64,000 nucleotides of DNA, taken from positions 29,193,849 to 29,257,848 of the forward strand of contig JAOANR010000005.1 in the NCBI GenBank assembly GCA_030278955.1. The letters are read 5' to 3'. The stretch is from Hygrophila difformis (taxonomy: Eukaryota; Streptophyta; Magnoliopsida; Lamiales; Acanthaceae). The notes below the pieces were generated by a model. It did no database searches. It was given only the letters and a program-made list of their open reading frames with translations, and had not been told where the DNA came from. Shown in pieces: positions 9,531 to 22,360 of the stretch (the first letter of the stretch is position 1; each line of letters begins with the position of its first letter). A program made the position numbers and the translations under genes.

Positions 9531-9940
9531 ATGGCAGGAACCACGACGGATGATCTGGCCAAGCAGATTCAGGCTCTAACCAACATGGTAGCCCGATTAT
9601 CCACCGAGATGGGAACTCTGTCTACCACTACCACTCAATTAACTACCAGGTTAAATGACATGGATGACAGGATGGAAGGACGTTTCACTGCTTTAAGTAA
9701 CGACATCCGGACTGTGGAGGAGCGGATAGAGGAGACGAGATCGCGAAGATCTGATTTAGGGAGTATAATTGGCGAAATTGGTCCTCACCAGGGAATGCTG
9801 ATTGCCGAACGGGAAATGGAGGAGATCGCACAACAGCAACAACAGGCACAAGTGCCAATACAACCTCCACCACCGGTTAATACCCAGCCGCACCTGCACC
9901 CGCAGTACTCCCTCAAAATGCACCTCCTCCGAACGCACTT

Positions 9941-12303
9941 CCTCCGGCCGCAGTTCCACCAAATATTCCTGCTCCAGTTCCAGCTGGTCATCTGAGAGCA
10001 GCAGTCCGCAATGTTCCACGTGCTGACAGAGGAAGAAGGTATCATAATTATGACCCCGAACATGGTCGAAGGATTCCAGGATACAACGGACAAGATTATC
10101 AGGATCCGGACGGGCCAGATCTGCGAGGTCTGAAATTACAGATTCCTACCTTCAAAGGAACAGGCGGACCCGATGAATTTCTTGACTGGAGAGATGCGAT
10201 AGAGCTATGTTTCCAACTGTACAACCATTCTGACATAATCAAAATCAAATTGGCTGTAAGTGAATTCCGCGAGTATGCTCTTACTTGGTGGATCAATCAT
10301 AATCGCATCCGAGCCAGACGGCAGCAGCCCGATTTTGAAACATGGGAAGAATTTATGATAGAAATGGATCGTCGTTTTGTACCCAATAACTACAGGATGG
10401 ACTTGTATATGAAGTTGCAGGACTGTGTCCAAGGAAACAGGACTGTAGACGAATACTACAAGGAATTAGAGTACATCATGATGAGATCAGTGGTACGGGA
10501 GGACGAAGGGCTATTCATCACCCGTTTCATCAAAGGATTGAGGCTCGACATCCAGAAAGAGATCAAGCTCAGCATTATGAGGATCTGCAGGAGTGCATTC
10601 ATCTTGCTACTACATTGGATATCCAAATGAAGCAAGAACGAAGCCGCCAGCACTCCAGCTCACATTCTCATCCGCCAAGGCAGTGGAGTTCAAAGCCTGA
10701 AGCAGATAAGCACAAATCCTATCCCAAGGATGACAAAGGGAACAAGCCCCGAGGCTTCGAGTTAGGCAAAGATTTCCGAACTGATAGGAGAGATGATCGC
10801 AGGCCACGAGAGCCCGACCGATATCGACCCAAAAGGGGAGATAAAGATATTATTTGTTATAAATGTCGCCAACCTGGCCATATTTCTCCTAATTGCCCTA
10901 ATGTACGCAGAGCTAATGTAGTTACTACTGAAACAGGTGACTACCGAATTGTGGGCTTTGAAGAGGATGAGGCCGAGGATGAAGATGAAGAAAGAGAAGC
11001 TGACGAGTATGGGTATGGCAGTGACGAGTCCGCAGACGAGTGCATCAATCAAGATGAAGTCCGTCTACCCAACTTGGTCGCCATGAGAGTGTTGAATACT
11101 GAGAAACAGATTGACAACCCCGACAACGAGCTTGCCCAAAGAGAGAATTTATTTTATTGTTATGGGGAGATTTGTGGAAATTTGACTTCTATTATTGTTG
11201 ATAACGGTAGTTGTACCAATGTAATAAGTCTATATGCTGTAAGAAAGATGAAAATACCTACCGAAAACCACACTCGTCCATACCAACTCCATTGGATGAA
11301 CGATAGTGGGAGTACGAAGGTATCCATGAGGGCTAAAGTGCCACTGAAAATAGGGACTTATTATTCTGAGAATGTAGAATGTGACGTTGTACCTATGACC
11401 GCTTGTCACCTACTCCTTGGTCGCCCTTGGATGTTTGACAAATCAGTCATGTACAACGGGCGCAAAAACTCTTTATGTTTTCTACACAGGGACAAAAGAA
11501 TAGCTGTAAAGCCATTATCTATGGCTACAGTTCATGCCAACCAGAAGACCCTGTTAGAGAATATTAAGAAGGAAGAAGCTGAATTTCAGCAAAAGCGGAA
11601 GGGTAAGGCTAAAGTGGATCAACAAGCACCTCGATCTAATAATGCTATTGCTTTTGCAGATCAATGCTTACTGTCCACCAGGACTGAATTTCAGGAGGCT
11701 ATACAAGAACCCGAATTTTCAGGTTACTGTCTCTTAGCCTTTGTTAAGCCAATTGTCTGTGTTAATGAAACAGTCTCTGCTGCACCTGATGTGCCTAATG
11801 AATTTCGCAGGATGCTGGATCGCAACAGGGACGTGTTTCCGGATGAAGTACCCGCGGGACTACCCCCAATTCGAGGGATCGAACATCGCATTGACTTTGT
11901 TCCCGGGGCCTCCATTCCGAATAGGCCAGCATACCGAATGAACCCCGAAGAGACTAAAGAGATTCAGAAACAAGTCCAAGAGCTTTTGGACAAAGGTTGG
12001 GTTCGGGAGAGCCTGTCTCCCTGTGCTGTGCCTGTGCTTCTTGTGCCAAAGAAGAACGGGACTTGGAGGATGTGCGTGGACTGCCGAGCCGTGAATGCGA
12101 TCACGATCAAGTACCGCCATCCCATACCAAGGCTCGATGATATGTTGGACGAACTAGGTGGAGCGAGCATCTTTTCAAAGATCGATCTTCGAAGTGGCTA
12201 CCACCAGATCAGAATGCAGCCCGGTGATGAGTGGAAGACAGCCTTCAAAACCAAGTTCGGGTTGTACGAATGGCTGGTGATGCCATTCGGACTGACAAAC
12301 GCG
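9941..12303 (+). repeat. Internal tandem duplication of A1, copy 1
   Basis: The 2363-bp segment from the proline-rich part of gag to the RT LTNAP motif is followed head-to-tail by a second copy starting at 12304 (CCTCCGG at 9941 and 12304). A2 and A3 do not have it. The breakpoint joins non-homologous sequences with about two bases of microhomology. Confidence 0.9.
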
Positions 12304-14162
12304 CCTCCGGTCGCAGTTCCACCAAATATTCCTGCTCCAGTTCCAGCTGGTCATCTGAGAGCAGCAGTCCGCAATGTTCCACGTGCTGACAGAGGAAGAA
12401 GGTATCATAATTATGACCCCGAACATGGTCGAAGGATTCCAAGATACAACGGACAAGATTATCAGGATCCGGACGGGCCAGATCTGCGAGGTCTGAAATT
12501 ACAGATTCCTACCTTCAAAGGAACAGGCGGACCCGATGAATTTCTTGACTGGAGAGATGCGATAGAGCTATGTTTCCAACTGTACAACCATTCTGACATA
12601 ATCAAAATCAAATTGGTTGTAAGTGAATTCCGCGAGTATGCTCTTACTTGGTGGATCAATCATAATCGCATCCGAGCCAGACGGCAGCAGCCCGATTTTG
12701 AAACATGGGAAGAATTTATGATAGAAATGGATCGTCGTTTTGTACCCAATAACTACAGGATGGACTTGTATATGAAGTTGCAGGACTGTGTCCAAGGAAA
12801 CAGGACTGTAGACGAATACTACAAGGAATTAGAGTACATCATGATGAGATCAGTGGTACGGGAGGACGAAGGGCTATTCATCACCCGTTTCATCAAAGGA
12901 TTGAGGCTCGACGTCCAGAAAGAGATCAAGCTCAGCATTATGAGGATCTGCAGGAGTGCATTCATCTTGCTACTACATTGGATATCCAAATGAAGCAAGA
13001 ACGAAGCCGCCAGCACTCCAGCTCACATTCTCATCCGCCAAGGCAGTGGAGTTCAAAGCCTGAAGCAGATAAGCACAAATCCTATCCCAAGGATGACAAA
13101 GGGAACAAGCCCCGAGGCTTCGAGTTAGGCAAAGATTTCCGAACTGATAGGAGAGATGATCGCAGGCCACGAGAGCCCGACCGATATCGACCCTAAAGGG
13201 GAGATAAAGATATTATTTGTTATAAATGTCGCCAACCTGGCCATATTTCTCCTAATTGCCCTAATGTACGCAGAGCTAATGTAGTTACTACTGAAACAGG
13301 TGACTACCGAATTGTGGGCTTTGAAGAGGATGAGGCCGAGGATGAAGACGAAGAAAGAGAAGCTGACGAGTATGGGTATGGCAGTGACGAGTCCGCAGAC
13401 GAGTGCATCAATCAAGATGAAGTTCGTCTACCCAACTTGGTCGCCATGAGAGTGTTGAATACTGAGAAACAGATTGACAACCCCGACAACGAGCTTGCCC
13501 AAAGAGAGAATTTATTTCATTGTTATGGGGAGATTTGTGGAAATTTGACTTCTATTATTGTTGATAACGGTAGTTGTACCAATGTAATAAGTCTATATGC
13601 TGTAAGAAAGATGAAAATACCTACCGAAAACCACACTCGTCCATACCAACTCCATTGGATGAACGATAGTGGGAGTACGAAGGTATCCATGAGGGCTAAA
13701 GTGCCACTGAAAATAGGGACTTATTATTCTGAGAATGTAGAATGTGACGTTGTACCTATGACCGCTTGTCACCTACTCCTTGGTCGCCCTTGGATGTTTG
13801 ACAAATCAGTCATGTACAACGGGCGCAAAAACTCTTTATGTTTTCTACACAGGGACAAAAGAATAGCTGTCAAGCCATTATCTATGGCTACAGTTCATGC
13901 CAACCAGAAGACCCTGTTAGAGAATATTAAGAAGGAAGAAGCTGAATTTCAGCAAAAGCGGAAGGGTAAGGCTAAAGTGGATCAACAAGCACCTCGATCT
14001 AATAATGCTATTGCTTTTGCAGATCAATGCTTACTGTCCACCAGGACTGAATTTCAGGAGGCTATACAAGAACCCGAATTTTCAGGTTACTGTCTCTTAG
14101 CCTTTGTTAAGCCAATTGTCTGTGTTAATGAAACAGTCTCTGCTGCACCTGATGTGCCTAAT
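12304..14162 (+). repeat. Internal tandem duplication of A1, copy 2 (first part)
   Basis: Second copy of 9941-11799. Its last 504 bp lie beyond element C at 32270-32773. The two copies differ by only about 9 substitutions over ~1.86 kb by eye. Both share the gag deletion near 10569/12932, so that damage predates the duplication. Confidence 0.9.
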
Positions 14163-15259
14163 TGCCATGGATCGGTTTGCTTGCTAAGTTGGTCCTTGGA
14201 TGAAGGAGATGAACAAGAACACAAAATAAAGAAAAATAAAAGGATAGGGGAATTTTTGGAAGAAGGAGACTAAGTAAATCCAAGGGAAGTGAGATTTACC
14301 CAAGACAAATGGATTTCATGAGTGCATCTTCCAATAAGGCCATTGAAGCAAATTCCAATCTTCAATGGTGTGGGTGAACCTAGGGTTTACTCACAAAGTG
14401 TTGAGAACCAAGTGTTGGCTCTCAAGAGAGAAAAGTGACTTTGATTCAATGAAATGAGTTGTTCAAAAATATCAAAGTGAATACAAAAGCTTGGGGACCC
14501 CATATATATAGAGGAAGCCCATAATACTAAGTTAAACAACCCTAGCAATGTTTTCAACAAACTGGATACAAGGAAATAGTAAACTGGATAAGCTTTGTCG
14601 CTAAGAGGGTCGTGTCGCGAAGGGACTTGTCGCGGAAGGGGGTTTGTCGCGGAAGGAGCTTTGTCGCGGAAGGGGGCTTGGTCGCGGAAGGGCTTTGTCG
14701 CGGAAGGGGGTTCCGCGACAAAGTGGTAACTCCGCGACAAAGGTAGCTCCGCGACAAAGGAGCATGTTCCGCGACAGATGAAGAAATCCTCCAACTTTCA
14801 TCCGACTAGGGCCCACTGAGTCCGGCGACACTGTTCCGACGTTGACCGGTCGTTGACCGGTGCCGGCGACTTTTCCGGCGAAGTTCCGGCCAACTTCCGG
14901 CGACTTCACCGGAGCTCCGGCGAACCTCCGATGATGACGGCGGCAACGGCGGCGGCGGCTGTGGGGCCCTCCGTTGACCTCTTTATGTTGTTTTGATCTG
15001 TTTGTGCATCTGGAGGTCTCCTTTCTTCCGGATTTAGCTGGACGGGCTGGGTCCCAAATTAATGAGACCCGGGCCCTTCCGGTATTCGTCCGCCTGCATC
15101 AGCAGCTTCAATTTGGGCTCCTTCTTCGGCTCCAGTTTATCTGCTTCCTGAAATAAAAATAAAGAGACAGAATTAATAAACTTCTTTATTCGTGCCTTTG
15201 AAACCGGCCCTTCCGGGAAATAGGGAATCATGATGCCATGTGTCATGACATCCATGTCA
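14163..15259 (-). repeat. C 3' LTR
   Basis: 1097 bp. In element orientation it starts TGACATGGATGTC and ends CCGATCCATGGCA. About 225 bp at its 5' side encode the polyprotein tail. Direct and inverted GTCGCGG/CCGCGAC repeats occupy 14601-14781. Confidence 0.93.
14601..14781 (-). repeat. GTCGCGG direct and inverted subrepeats in the C 3' LTR
   Basis: On the plus strand, six to seven TTGTCGCGGAAGG-type units are followed by four TCCGCGACAAAG-type inverted units. The 5' LTR copy has the same structure at 31606-31786, with a small length difference. The core word is the same as in family A LTRs although the LTRs are otherwise dissimilar. Confidence 0.8.
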
Positions 15260-18200
15260 TCCCCACCCCCTTGGGGTGGTTGATCCATCAACCGATCAGC
15301 TTCAAACTTCTCATCCCGCTCGTAGAGAGAAAGATCTGCAACATTGAATGTAGGATGAACATTGTAATGAGAAGGCAGTTCAATCCTGTAAGCATTTTCG
15401 TTGATCTTTTCTAGCACTTTGAATGGTCCATCTCCGCGGGGAGCGAGTTTTCCATGTCGTTGAGCCGGAAACCTCTCCTTTCGGAGATGAATCCAAACCC
15501 AGTCTCCTGGTTTGAGGATCAGCTTCTTCCGGCCTCGATTGGCATATTTGGCATAGCTCTCAGCAGCTTTCGCCAGACTTTCGCGCACGTCCTTGTGTAG
15601 GTTCTTGATCGCTGTTGCCCTGTCCCTGCCATTAAAGTTAAGATGCTCACTACAAGGTAGTGGCAGGAGATCGACTGGGGTTAGCGGGTTAAAACCATAC
15701 ACAACTTCAAATGGAGATACATGGGTGGCACTATGGACGTGTCTGTTATATGCAAACTCTATGTGTGGCAGACATTCGTCCCAGCTTTTTGAATTGGAGG
15801 ATGTGATAATTCTGAGCAGATTACCCAGTACTCTGTTGATTGCCTCCGTTTGACCATCAGTCTGAGGATGGTAAGATGTTGAGAACAGTAGCTGTGTGCC
15901 CATCTCTCTCCAAAATCCTTTCCAGAAATAACTCATGAACTTTGTATCTCGATCGGATACGATTGTCTTAGGTACTCCAGGAAGACGTACCACCTCTCTG
16001 AAGAACAGCTTGGCTATATGGCGGGCATCATTGGTCTTTGCACATGGAATGAAATGTGCCATCTTGGAAAAACGATCCACTACCACAAAAATCGAATCTT
16101 TAGCTCGGGCGGTCCGTGGAAGTCCAAGTACAAAGTCCATCGAGATGTCCAGCCAGGGTCCTTGGGGCACAGGCAACGCTTGGTACAAACCATGAGGCTT
16201 CACAGTTGATTTGGCCTTCAGACAGACCAGACACTTGGCAATGTAGTCAGAAACCTGTTTCTGCATTCCTGGCCAGTAGAATTTTTCTGAAAGTACTCCC
16301 ATAGTTGCATGCTTTCCAAAGTGTCCCATGAGGTCTCCCCCGTGAGCTTCCTGAATCAGCAACTCCCTAATGGATCCTCTTGGAATGCATAACCTGTTAC
16401 CGTAATAGAGAAATCCATGTAGGCGGCAGTACTCCTTGTACCCCTTCTGTTCTGTCAGCTTGAAAATTTCCTTGAAGTCTTCATCAGTGGCATACTGAGT
16501 CTTGACTTGCTCAAATCCAAATAGCTTAATTGTTGCGAATGATGCCAACGCTAGTCTTCGGGACAACGCATCTGCAACCACATTATCTTTGCCCTTCTTA
16601 TACTTGATCACATACGGGAAGGTCTCAATAAACGTGCTCCAACGGGCATGTCTCTTGCTCAGCTGACCTTGAACCTTGATGTGCTTAAGTGTCTCGTGAT
16701 CAGTATGAATGATGAACTCTCGACCTCGGAGATAGTGCTGCCATGTCCTTAAGGCTTGCACGATAGCATACAATTCCTTGTCATAAGTGGAGTAATTCAG
16801 TTGAGCTCCACTGAACTTTTCGCTGTAATATGCTATCGGTCGTCCTTCTTGAAGTAACACGGCTCCCATTCCAGTCCCTGATGCATCGCTTTGCACTTCG
16901 AATGGCAGCTCGAAGTTCGGCAATCCCAACACCGGTGCATGGGTCAGTTTGTCCTTAAGTTCATCGAAGGCTTTCTGTTGTGCCGGCCCCCACTTAAAAG
17001 GATTCTCTTTCTTGAGCAGTGATGTGATTGGGGCGGCAATCACACTGAATTGAGGGACGAATCTCCTAAAGAATCCGCTTAGACCTAGAAAACTTCTGAC
17101 TTCGTGCACATTGGTCGGCGGCTTCCATTCGGAAATTGCCCTGATCTTTGATTCATCAACCTTAAGCCCATCCTTGCCTACCACAAATCCAAGGAACGTC
17201 ACCTCTGGAACACAGAAGGTGCATTTCTCGAAATTGGCATACAGTCGCACTTCTCGCAATTTGTTCAGAACCTGTTGAACATGAGCAATGTTATCAGTTT
17301 CAGTGCAACTATAAACAAGGATATCATCAAAATATACTACAACAAATTTGCCAATGAATTGTCGTAATGTTTCGTTCATCAAACGCATAAACGTGGAAGG
17401 TGCATTAGTGAGGCCGAATGGCATCACGAGCCACTCGTAAAGGCCGAATTTCGTCTTGAAGGCAGTTTTCCACTCGTCTCCGGGTTGCATCCGGATCTGA
17501 TGGTATCCACTCTTAAGATCGATCTTGGAAAATAAGCTTGCACTACCAAGCTCGTCGAGCATGTCGTCCAACCGTGGAATAGGATGACGGTACTTGACAG
17601 TGATGGCATTGACAGCCCTACAATCAACGCACATCCGCCATTCTCCATTCTTCTTTGGCACTAATAGCACTGGAACGGCACACGGTGATAAACTTTCCCG
17701 AACCCAGCCCTTCTCAAGCAATCCTTGAACCTGTCGTTGAATTTCCTTCGTTTCCTCAGGATTCATCCGGTAGGCGGGTCGGTTAGGAATAGAGGCTCCG
17801 GGCATGAAGTCGATTCTGTGCTCCACGCCTCGAAGTGTTGGCAGTCCGGCAGGCACATCTTCAGGAAATACATCCTTGTTGCGTTCAAGCATCCTAGCAA
17901 AATTTTCAGACAATTCAGGTGCAATATTGACAGTTCTACTAGCAGATTCATCGGGCTTAATTAAAGCAAGAAAACAGTGACCTGCAAAGCCAGGTTCTAG
18001 CGCTGCTTGCTTGAATTCTGTTTTGGTCAGTATCAGACACTGACTTTCATTACTTGCCTCTGCGGAGGTCTGGCCCACCTTGGCCTTGCCTTTGGCAATG
18101 GCTTTGGCAAGCTCTTCCGCTTTTGCCATGTTCGCCCTAAGCTTCTCCTGATCTAATCTTACAAGTTTTACAGGCAGAGGCTTAAACAAATAGTCCTTTT

Positions 18201-19313
18201 GTCCATGCTTAAAGTACAAAACATTGGATTTGCCCCGATAAGTGGCATCCTTGTCGAATAACCACGGCCGGCCTAACAAGACGTGGCATGCGTTCATCGG
18301 GACAATGTCGCATAACACCTTCTCAGAGTAAGTTCCTTTGGTGATGGGAACCCACGCCTGTTGGGTGACCTTGGTCTTTCCACTATTGTTCATCCAATGG
18401 AGGAGATATGGCTTGGGATGTTCTTCAACGGGCAGTTGTAACCTGCGAGCAGTGTACAAACTGACAACATTAGTGCAACTGCCGTTATCAACAATTAAAG
18501 TAGCATTATTGCCTAAAATAGTACAACGACAATGAAAGAGATTCTCCCTTTGTTCGTTGTCTGCGGTTTCAGTTCCTCTGTCGGCATTTAATGCTCTCAT
18601 AGCAACTAAAAGATTCACGTCTTCCTCATCCTCAGGTGCGACTTCAGGATTGACCGGTTCTTCTTGATGGTACTCTTGTAGTTCAGGATCTTCAAATTCA
18701 TGCTCATCTTCGGAGTCATAGATCCTGAATACACCCGGTTCAATCTCAACCACTGGTCTCTGATCCTCTCCAGTATTGAGTACTGCCACTCTCTTTGGCG
18801 GATTATTGCATGTCGTCGCATAATGACCCTTTTTACCGCACTTGAAACAAATAGTGTCTCGTGCATCTCTGGCGGGTGGCCTTTGCTCTCTTCCCTGAAC
18901 TGGAGCGGGAACTTTGTTTCTTTCCTCCTGATTGTAGGCCTTGAAAGCTTGTCCCAAATCAATTCCTCGCTGTCGATCCCGACCCTGTTGCTGTTGCGGC
19001 TGCGGCTGGGGCTGTCGATAATTGGGCGGTGGTCGGATCAACCAAGGTTTGTTGGGGTTGTAATTGTAGTGCCCGGCAGGAGTGGTGCGATGGGATTTCC
19101 TCTTCAGTTGCGCCTCATACCTAGCAGCTTTCCTAACCAGATCGGTGATGTTGATGTATCCCCTCATCTCCATTTCTTCATGGATTTCGGGTCTCAGGTA
19201 CTTGGCAAATCTGGCTAGAGTGATTTGGGGTTCCTCATTCACTTGAGCCCTCATCATGAGCATTTCCATCTCACGATAGTACTCTTCTACAGTTTTGTTT
19301 CCTTGTTGGAGAC
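15034..19313 (-). CDS. C gag-pol, 3' portion (end of gag, protease, RT, RNase H, integrase)
   Basis: Open from the A2 junction at 19313 to the stop at 15034. The other part is 28458-29457. Together, minus one duplicated target, they make exactly 1760 codons in one frame, so the gene was intact before A2 landed. Visible in order are a CCHC knuckle (CFKCGKKGHYATTC), a protease with DNGSCTN, and RT with the YFDD motif at reconstructed residues ~994-997 (near 17328). RNase H and an integrase with an HHCC-type zinc region and DD35E core follow. The C-terminus crosses the polypurine tract into the LTR and ends with a [11 protein letters not shown] motif like the CR motif of CRM elements. No classical chromodomain is seen. 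The fragment could only be translated from an internal start, so it is probably inactive. Confidence 0.88.
15260..15272 (-). other. Polypurine tract of C
   Basis: On the minus strand AAGGGGGTGGGGA lies directly upstream of the LTR start TGACATGG. It lies within the coding frame (…QGGGDD…), as in A and D. Confidence 0.85.
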
Positions 19314-20513
19314 TGGCATGGGAGCCAAGTCAACAGCGTTGACCATCCCGGAGGGACCCTGCTCAAAACAGCGCGCCAAGAGATTCCTGACTGTTATTGC
19401 CAAAATATTATCTGAGGAATCAGATAAATGGGAGCAGTCCAAATGCCGAGCAGAACAGATCAAAGGAAGCACAGTCATCCAGTGGGAACAGACAGAAGAA
19501 TACCGGATAGAACCGGGACCCATCACTCTGGGTCCCGCTTCTTCAGACTGAAGATCGAAAGCAGAATGACCTCCGGATGCAGAAACAGAACAAATCAGCA
19601 TGAAGAGGTCCAAACAGAGGGTTCCGCCGTCACCGTCGCCGCCGCCGCCACCGCCGTCGCCGTCGCCGGGAACACCGCCGGAGCTCCGGCGAGGTTGCCG
19701 GAACCTGGCCGGAATCTGGCCGGAACTTGGTCGGAAAAGTCGCCGGTCAAACGCCGGTCAACGGAAGTCAACGCCGGAGTCGTGAAGGACGGACCCAGTT
19801 CAGATTCAGTCTCGGAGTACTTTGTCGCGGAAGGCCCCTTGTCGCGGAAGGTCCCTTTGTCGCGGAAGGCCCCTTGTCGCGGAAGGTCACTTTGTCGCGG
19901 AAGATCACTTTGTTGCGGAAGGCCCCTTGTCGCGGAAGGTTCCTTTGTCGCGGAAGGCCCCTTGTCGCGGAAGGTCACTTTGTCGCGGAAGGTCACTTTG
20001 TCGCGGAAGGCCCCTTGTCGCGGAAGGTCCCTTTGTCGCGGAAGAGGAGCCTTTGTCGCCAAGCCTCGACTTTTGTCGCGATGCCAAGCTCCGCGACAAA
20101 GCCCTCAGTCCGCGACCAACCTATCTTTTCCTTACTGTTTTGTTGAAAACTCGTGTAGGGTTGTTTATTTCCTTCCTTTTGCTAGTTTAAGGGTTTCCCT
20201 ATATATATGGGAACCCTAACACTTTTGTAGCCACTTTTGATATTGAATGAAAATACACTCTTCTTTCAAAAGTCATTACCGAGAGCATTTTCTCTCAAAT
20301 TCATGGATTTGATTCAAGCTTGGCTTCGGCTATCAATCGAGATTGAGACACCTCGATTGATTATCACTTTGAAGGATTGAAAGGAGGAAGGGGGTCACCA
20401 TATTGGAGGGGTTGGTTGTCTTCAAGCTTCAATCTATTCTTAGTGAAGTCTCATCTATCTTTCATTCTTGTTATTTCCATTATTAGCCTATAGTATTCAA
20501 TCGATCCGTGGCA
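19314..20513 (+). repeat. A2 5' LTR
   Basis: 1200 bp, TGGCATGGGAGCC to CGATCCGTGGCA. GTCGCGG subrepeats at about 19822-20120, TATA at 20200. The layout is the same as the A1 LTR. Confidence 0.95.
20200..20208 (+). promoter_or_regulatory. Predicted TATA box of the A2 5' LTR
   Basis: TATATATAT follows TTTCCC and precedes GGGAACCCTAAC. Its position is conserved among A LTRs. Confidence 0.6.
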
Positions 20514-20522
20514 TATTTAATT

Positions 20523-20536
20523 TGGTATCAGAGCCA
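20523..20536 (+). other. A2 primer-binding site (initiator tRNA-Met)
   Basis: TGGTATCAGAGCCA, nine bases downstream of the LTR end. The match to the initiator tRNA-Met complement is longer than in A1. Confidence 0.9.
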
Positions 20537-22360
20537 TTGTTGAATATATAGGTTTAGAAAAGCCAAAAATATTTTGTTCTTCATTTTTCTCATTTTCGGA
20601 GTTACTGTTCCATTGGGATCCGTGCCTGAAAACTTGGAATTTTTGAAATCTGATTGAAGATTTGGATTCCTTGTGTTCTGGGCATGAATCTACATATGTG
20701 GATCATCAAATTTGGCCAAGGGAATCATTTTCTATGAATTTTTGAAGATCTTGGCCATATTTTATTTTTCCACTTGTTCTTCATAGTGTTCTTAGTTTGT
20801 TCATCTTTTTCACACACCACCACTACCCATTTGGAGCCACGTTCCATTTGGCAACTTATAATCATCCGTTTTCTAGGGGTTATAATGCCCAATTTTTTTC
20901 AAATCTTGATCATCCTCCAAAAATCCATTTGAAGATTCATGAGTGTTCTTCATGTTCTTCATCCAAAACTCAAAAAGTTCATATACTTTGGTATTTGATC
21001 TTCAAGTTTTCTTGTTTTTGTGTTTGTCTTAGTCTTTTGAGTCTCATTGTGTGGATATTGCACTTGTCCCATTGCCTTGTGATTAAGGTTTGCAAGATTG
21101 ACACACTAGTGCTTCCATTTGCATCAGTTTTTGGACAATCTGAACATTTTGGTTGAAGGAGATCTTGATCAATCCGACCTGCTATATTTTGGGGAGCCTT
21201 TTCATATCATTTTTGGGTGTTAGCTTTCATTTGGAAGTGGTTTGGAGGCAATCCGAGTTCATTTGGGGGTCGAAATCGCGAAAACAAAAATACTGCCTGA
21301 GTGTGTCCGCGAGTGACCTGACTTTGAGTGTTCATTTGAATTTGAAGATCTTCATCAAAATTGATTAATCTTATATGAACAGAAAGATCTTCAAGTTAGC
21401 TTCAAGAGGGTTTTTGAATCAATCCGTTTGGATAAGAATTGAGGGTGTTATGGTCATTTTAGTGAAAGGTGCCAAAAACTGAACAAGGACGCAAGGACAG
21501 GCGCGTGAGAGCGCGTGAGTGGTCCAAAAAGGGTGATTCTTGTGCCCAAAGTTTCCTACTTCAAAGGACTATCTTATCCTCCATTAGCCAGTCGCGAAAC
21601 CATCATTTGGTGACACAATTCACGTCATATTTGCACCTGCATCGCAAAACCAACAGCTGCCCAAATTCAAAAGTTGCAAAAGTGGGCTTTCCATTGTTTT
21701 GGGCCATTACCACCTTCAAACTTCACCCATACATATCAAAGCCCATATACAAACATCCCATACCTTATGTTTTTGAGTGTTTACAATAAAGTGGATATTG
21801 GACTGGCACATTTGTGAAACCTAGCCCTTGAAGCCACTTGAGTTATTTAACAATAAAGTGGATATTGGACTGGCACATCTGTGAAACCTAGCCCTTGAAG
21901 CCATTTGAGTAAACCAAGGTTTTTTTTTCTTGAGTGTTATTTCCCTTGTGAGTTCTCTCTTCATACTTTTGGGCGGGACATTTTCTCAATATTGTCAATC
22001 AAGAATCAAATTTGGCTAAAAAGTGAAGATTGAATTAAATTGATTGCAGATTGCACTACTCGGTTTTGCAAACCCGCATCATTTTGCATTGCATTTGCAT
22101 ATCATACACAAATCCGTGCCTTTTCTTTTATTGAGTCAAGCACAGTATTCTGTCTCGTACTGTGAGTGTCTGTCTGTCATAAGCCAACTTTCTTTCCATC
22201 AGGTGAAGCTTTTGAGGTGATCTCTGACTCTTGTGCTTGAGCCAAGGTGGATTGAAGAAGTGATTGAGAGAGTTGAGTGATATACTGTAGAGAGATCAGT
22301 CTACAAATTTCTGCAATTTTATTTCTAATCTGTTATACATATATTTTTCTAGTGTCTATC
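20537..22360 (+). other. A2 5' leader, non-coding
   Basis: Matches the A1 leader throughout. It has the 67-bp repeat pair at 21784-21913 and a GCGCGTGAGAGCGCGTGAG element near 21501. A possible 150-nt intron runs from CAG/GTGAAG (22203) to AG at 22352, with CTAAT at 22325-22329 as branchpoint. Short frames here (for example 20797-21156) are not conserved between copies and are not genes. Confidence 0.6.

Larger units (their letters stand above)
9531..14162 (+). pseudogene. A1 gag-protease-RT, frameshifted and partly duplicated (5' part)
   Basis: Starts with the family A gag ATG (MAGTTTDDLAKQ). A 1-bp deletion near 9893 and another near 10569 shift the gag frame twice relative to A2. The CCHC knuckle ([14 protein letters not shown], about 10855) and the protease DNGS follow, then RT up to the LTNAP motif near 12303. 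There the sequence jumps back into gag and repeats. The junction leaves an artificial open frame, 10615-12993, fusing protease, partial RT and partial gag. The second copy carries the same 10569-type deletion plus a private TAA at 13194. It stops at 14162, where element C is inserted, and resumes at 32270. The gene is non-functional. Confidence 0.88.

Noticed and set aside
10615..12993. 792-codon open frame fusing protease, partial RT and partial gag
   Set aside because: It spans the breakpoint of the A1 internal duplication. The fusion is an accident of two frameshifts and the junction phase, and is not found in A2 or A3.
14387..14909. Minus-strand frames in the C LTRs (also 31390-31914)
   Set aside because: They run through the GTCGCGG repeats and promoter and differ between the two LTRs by frame-changing indels.
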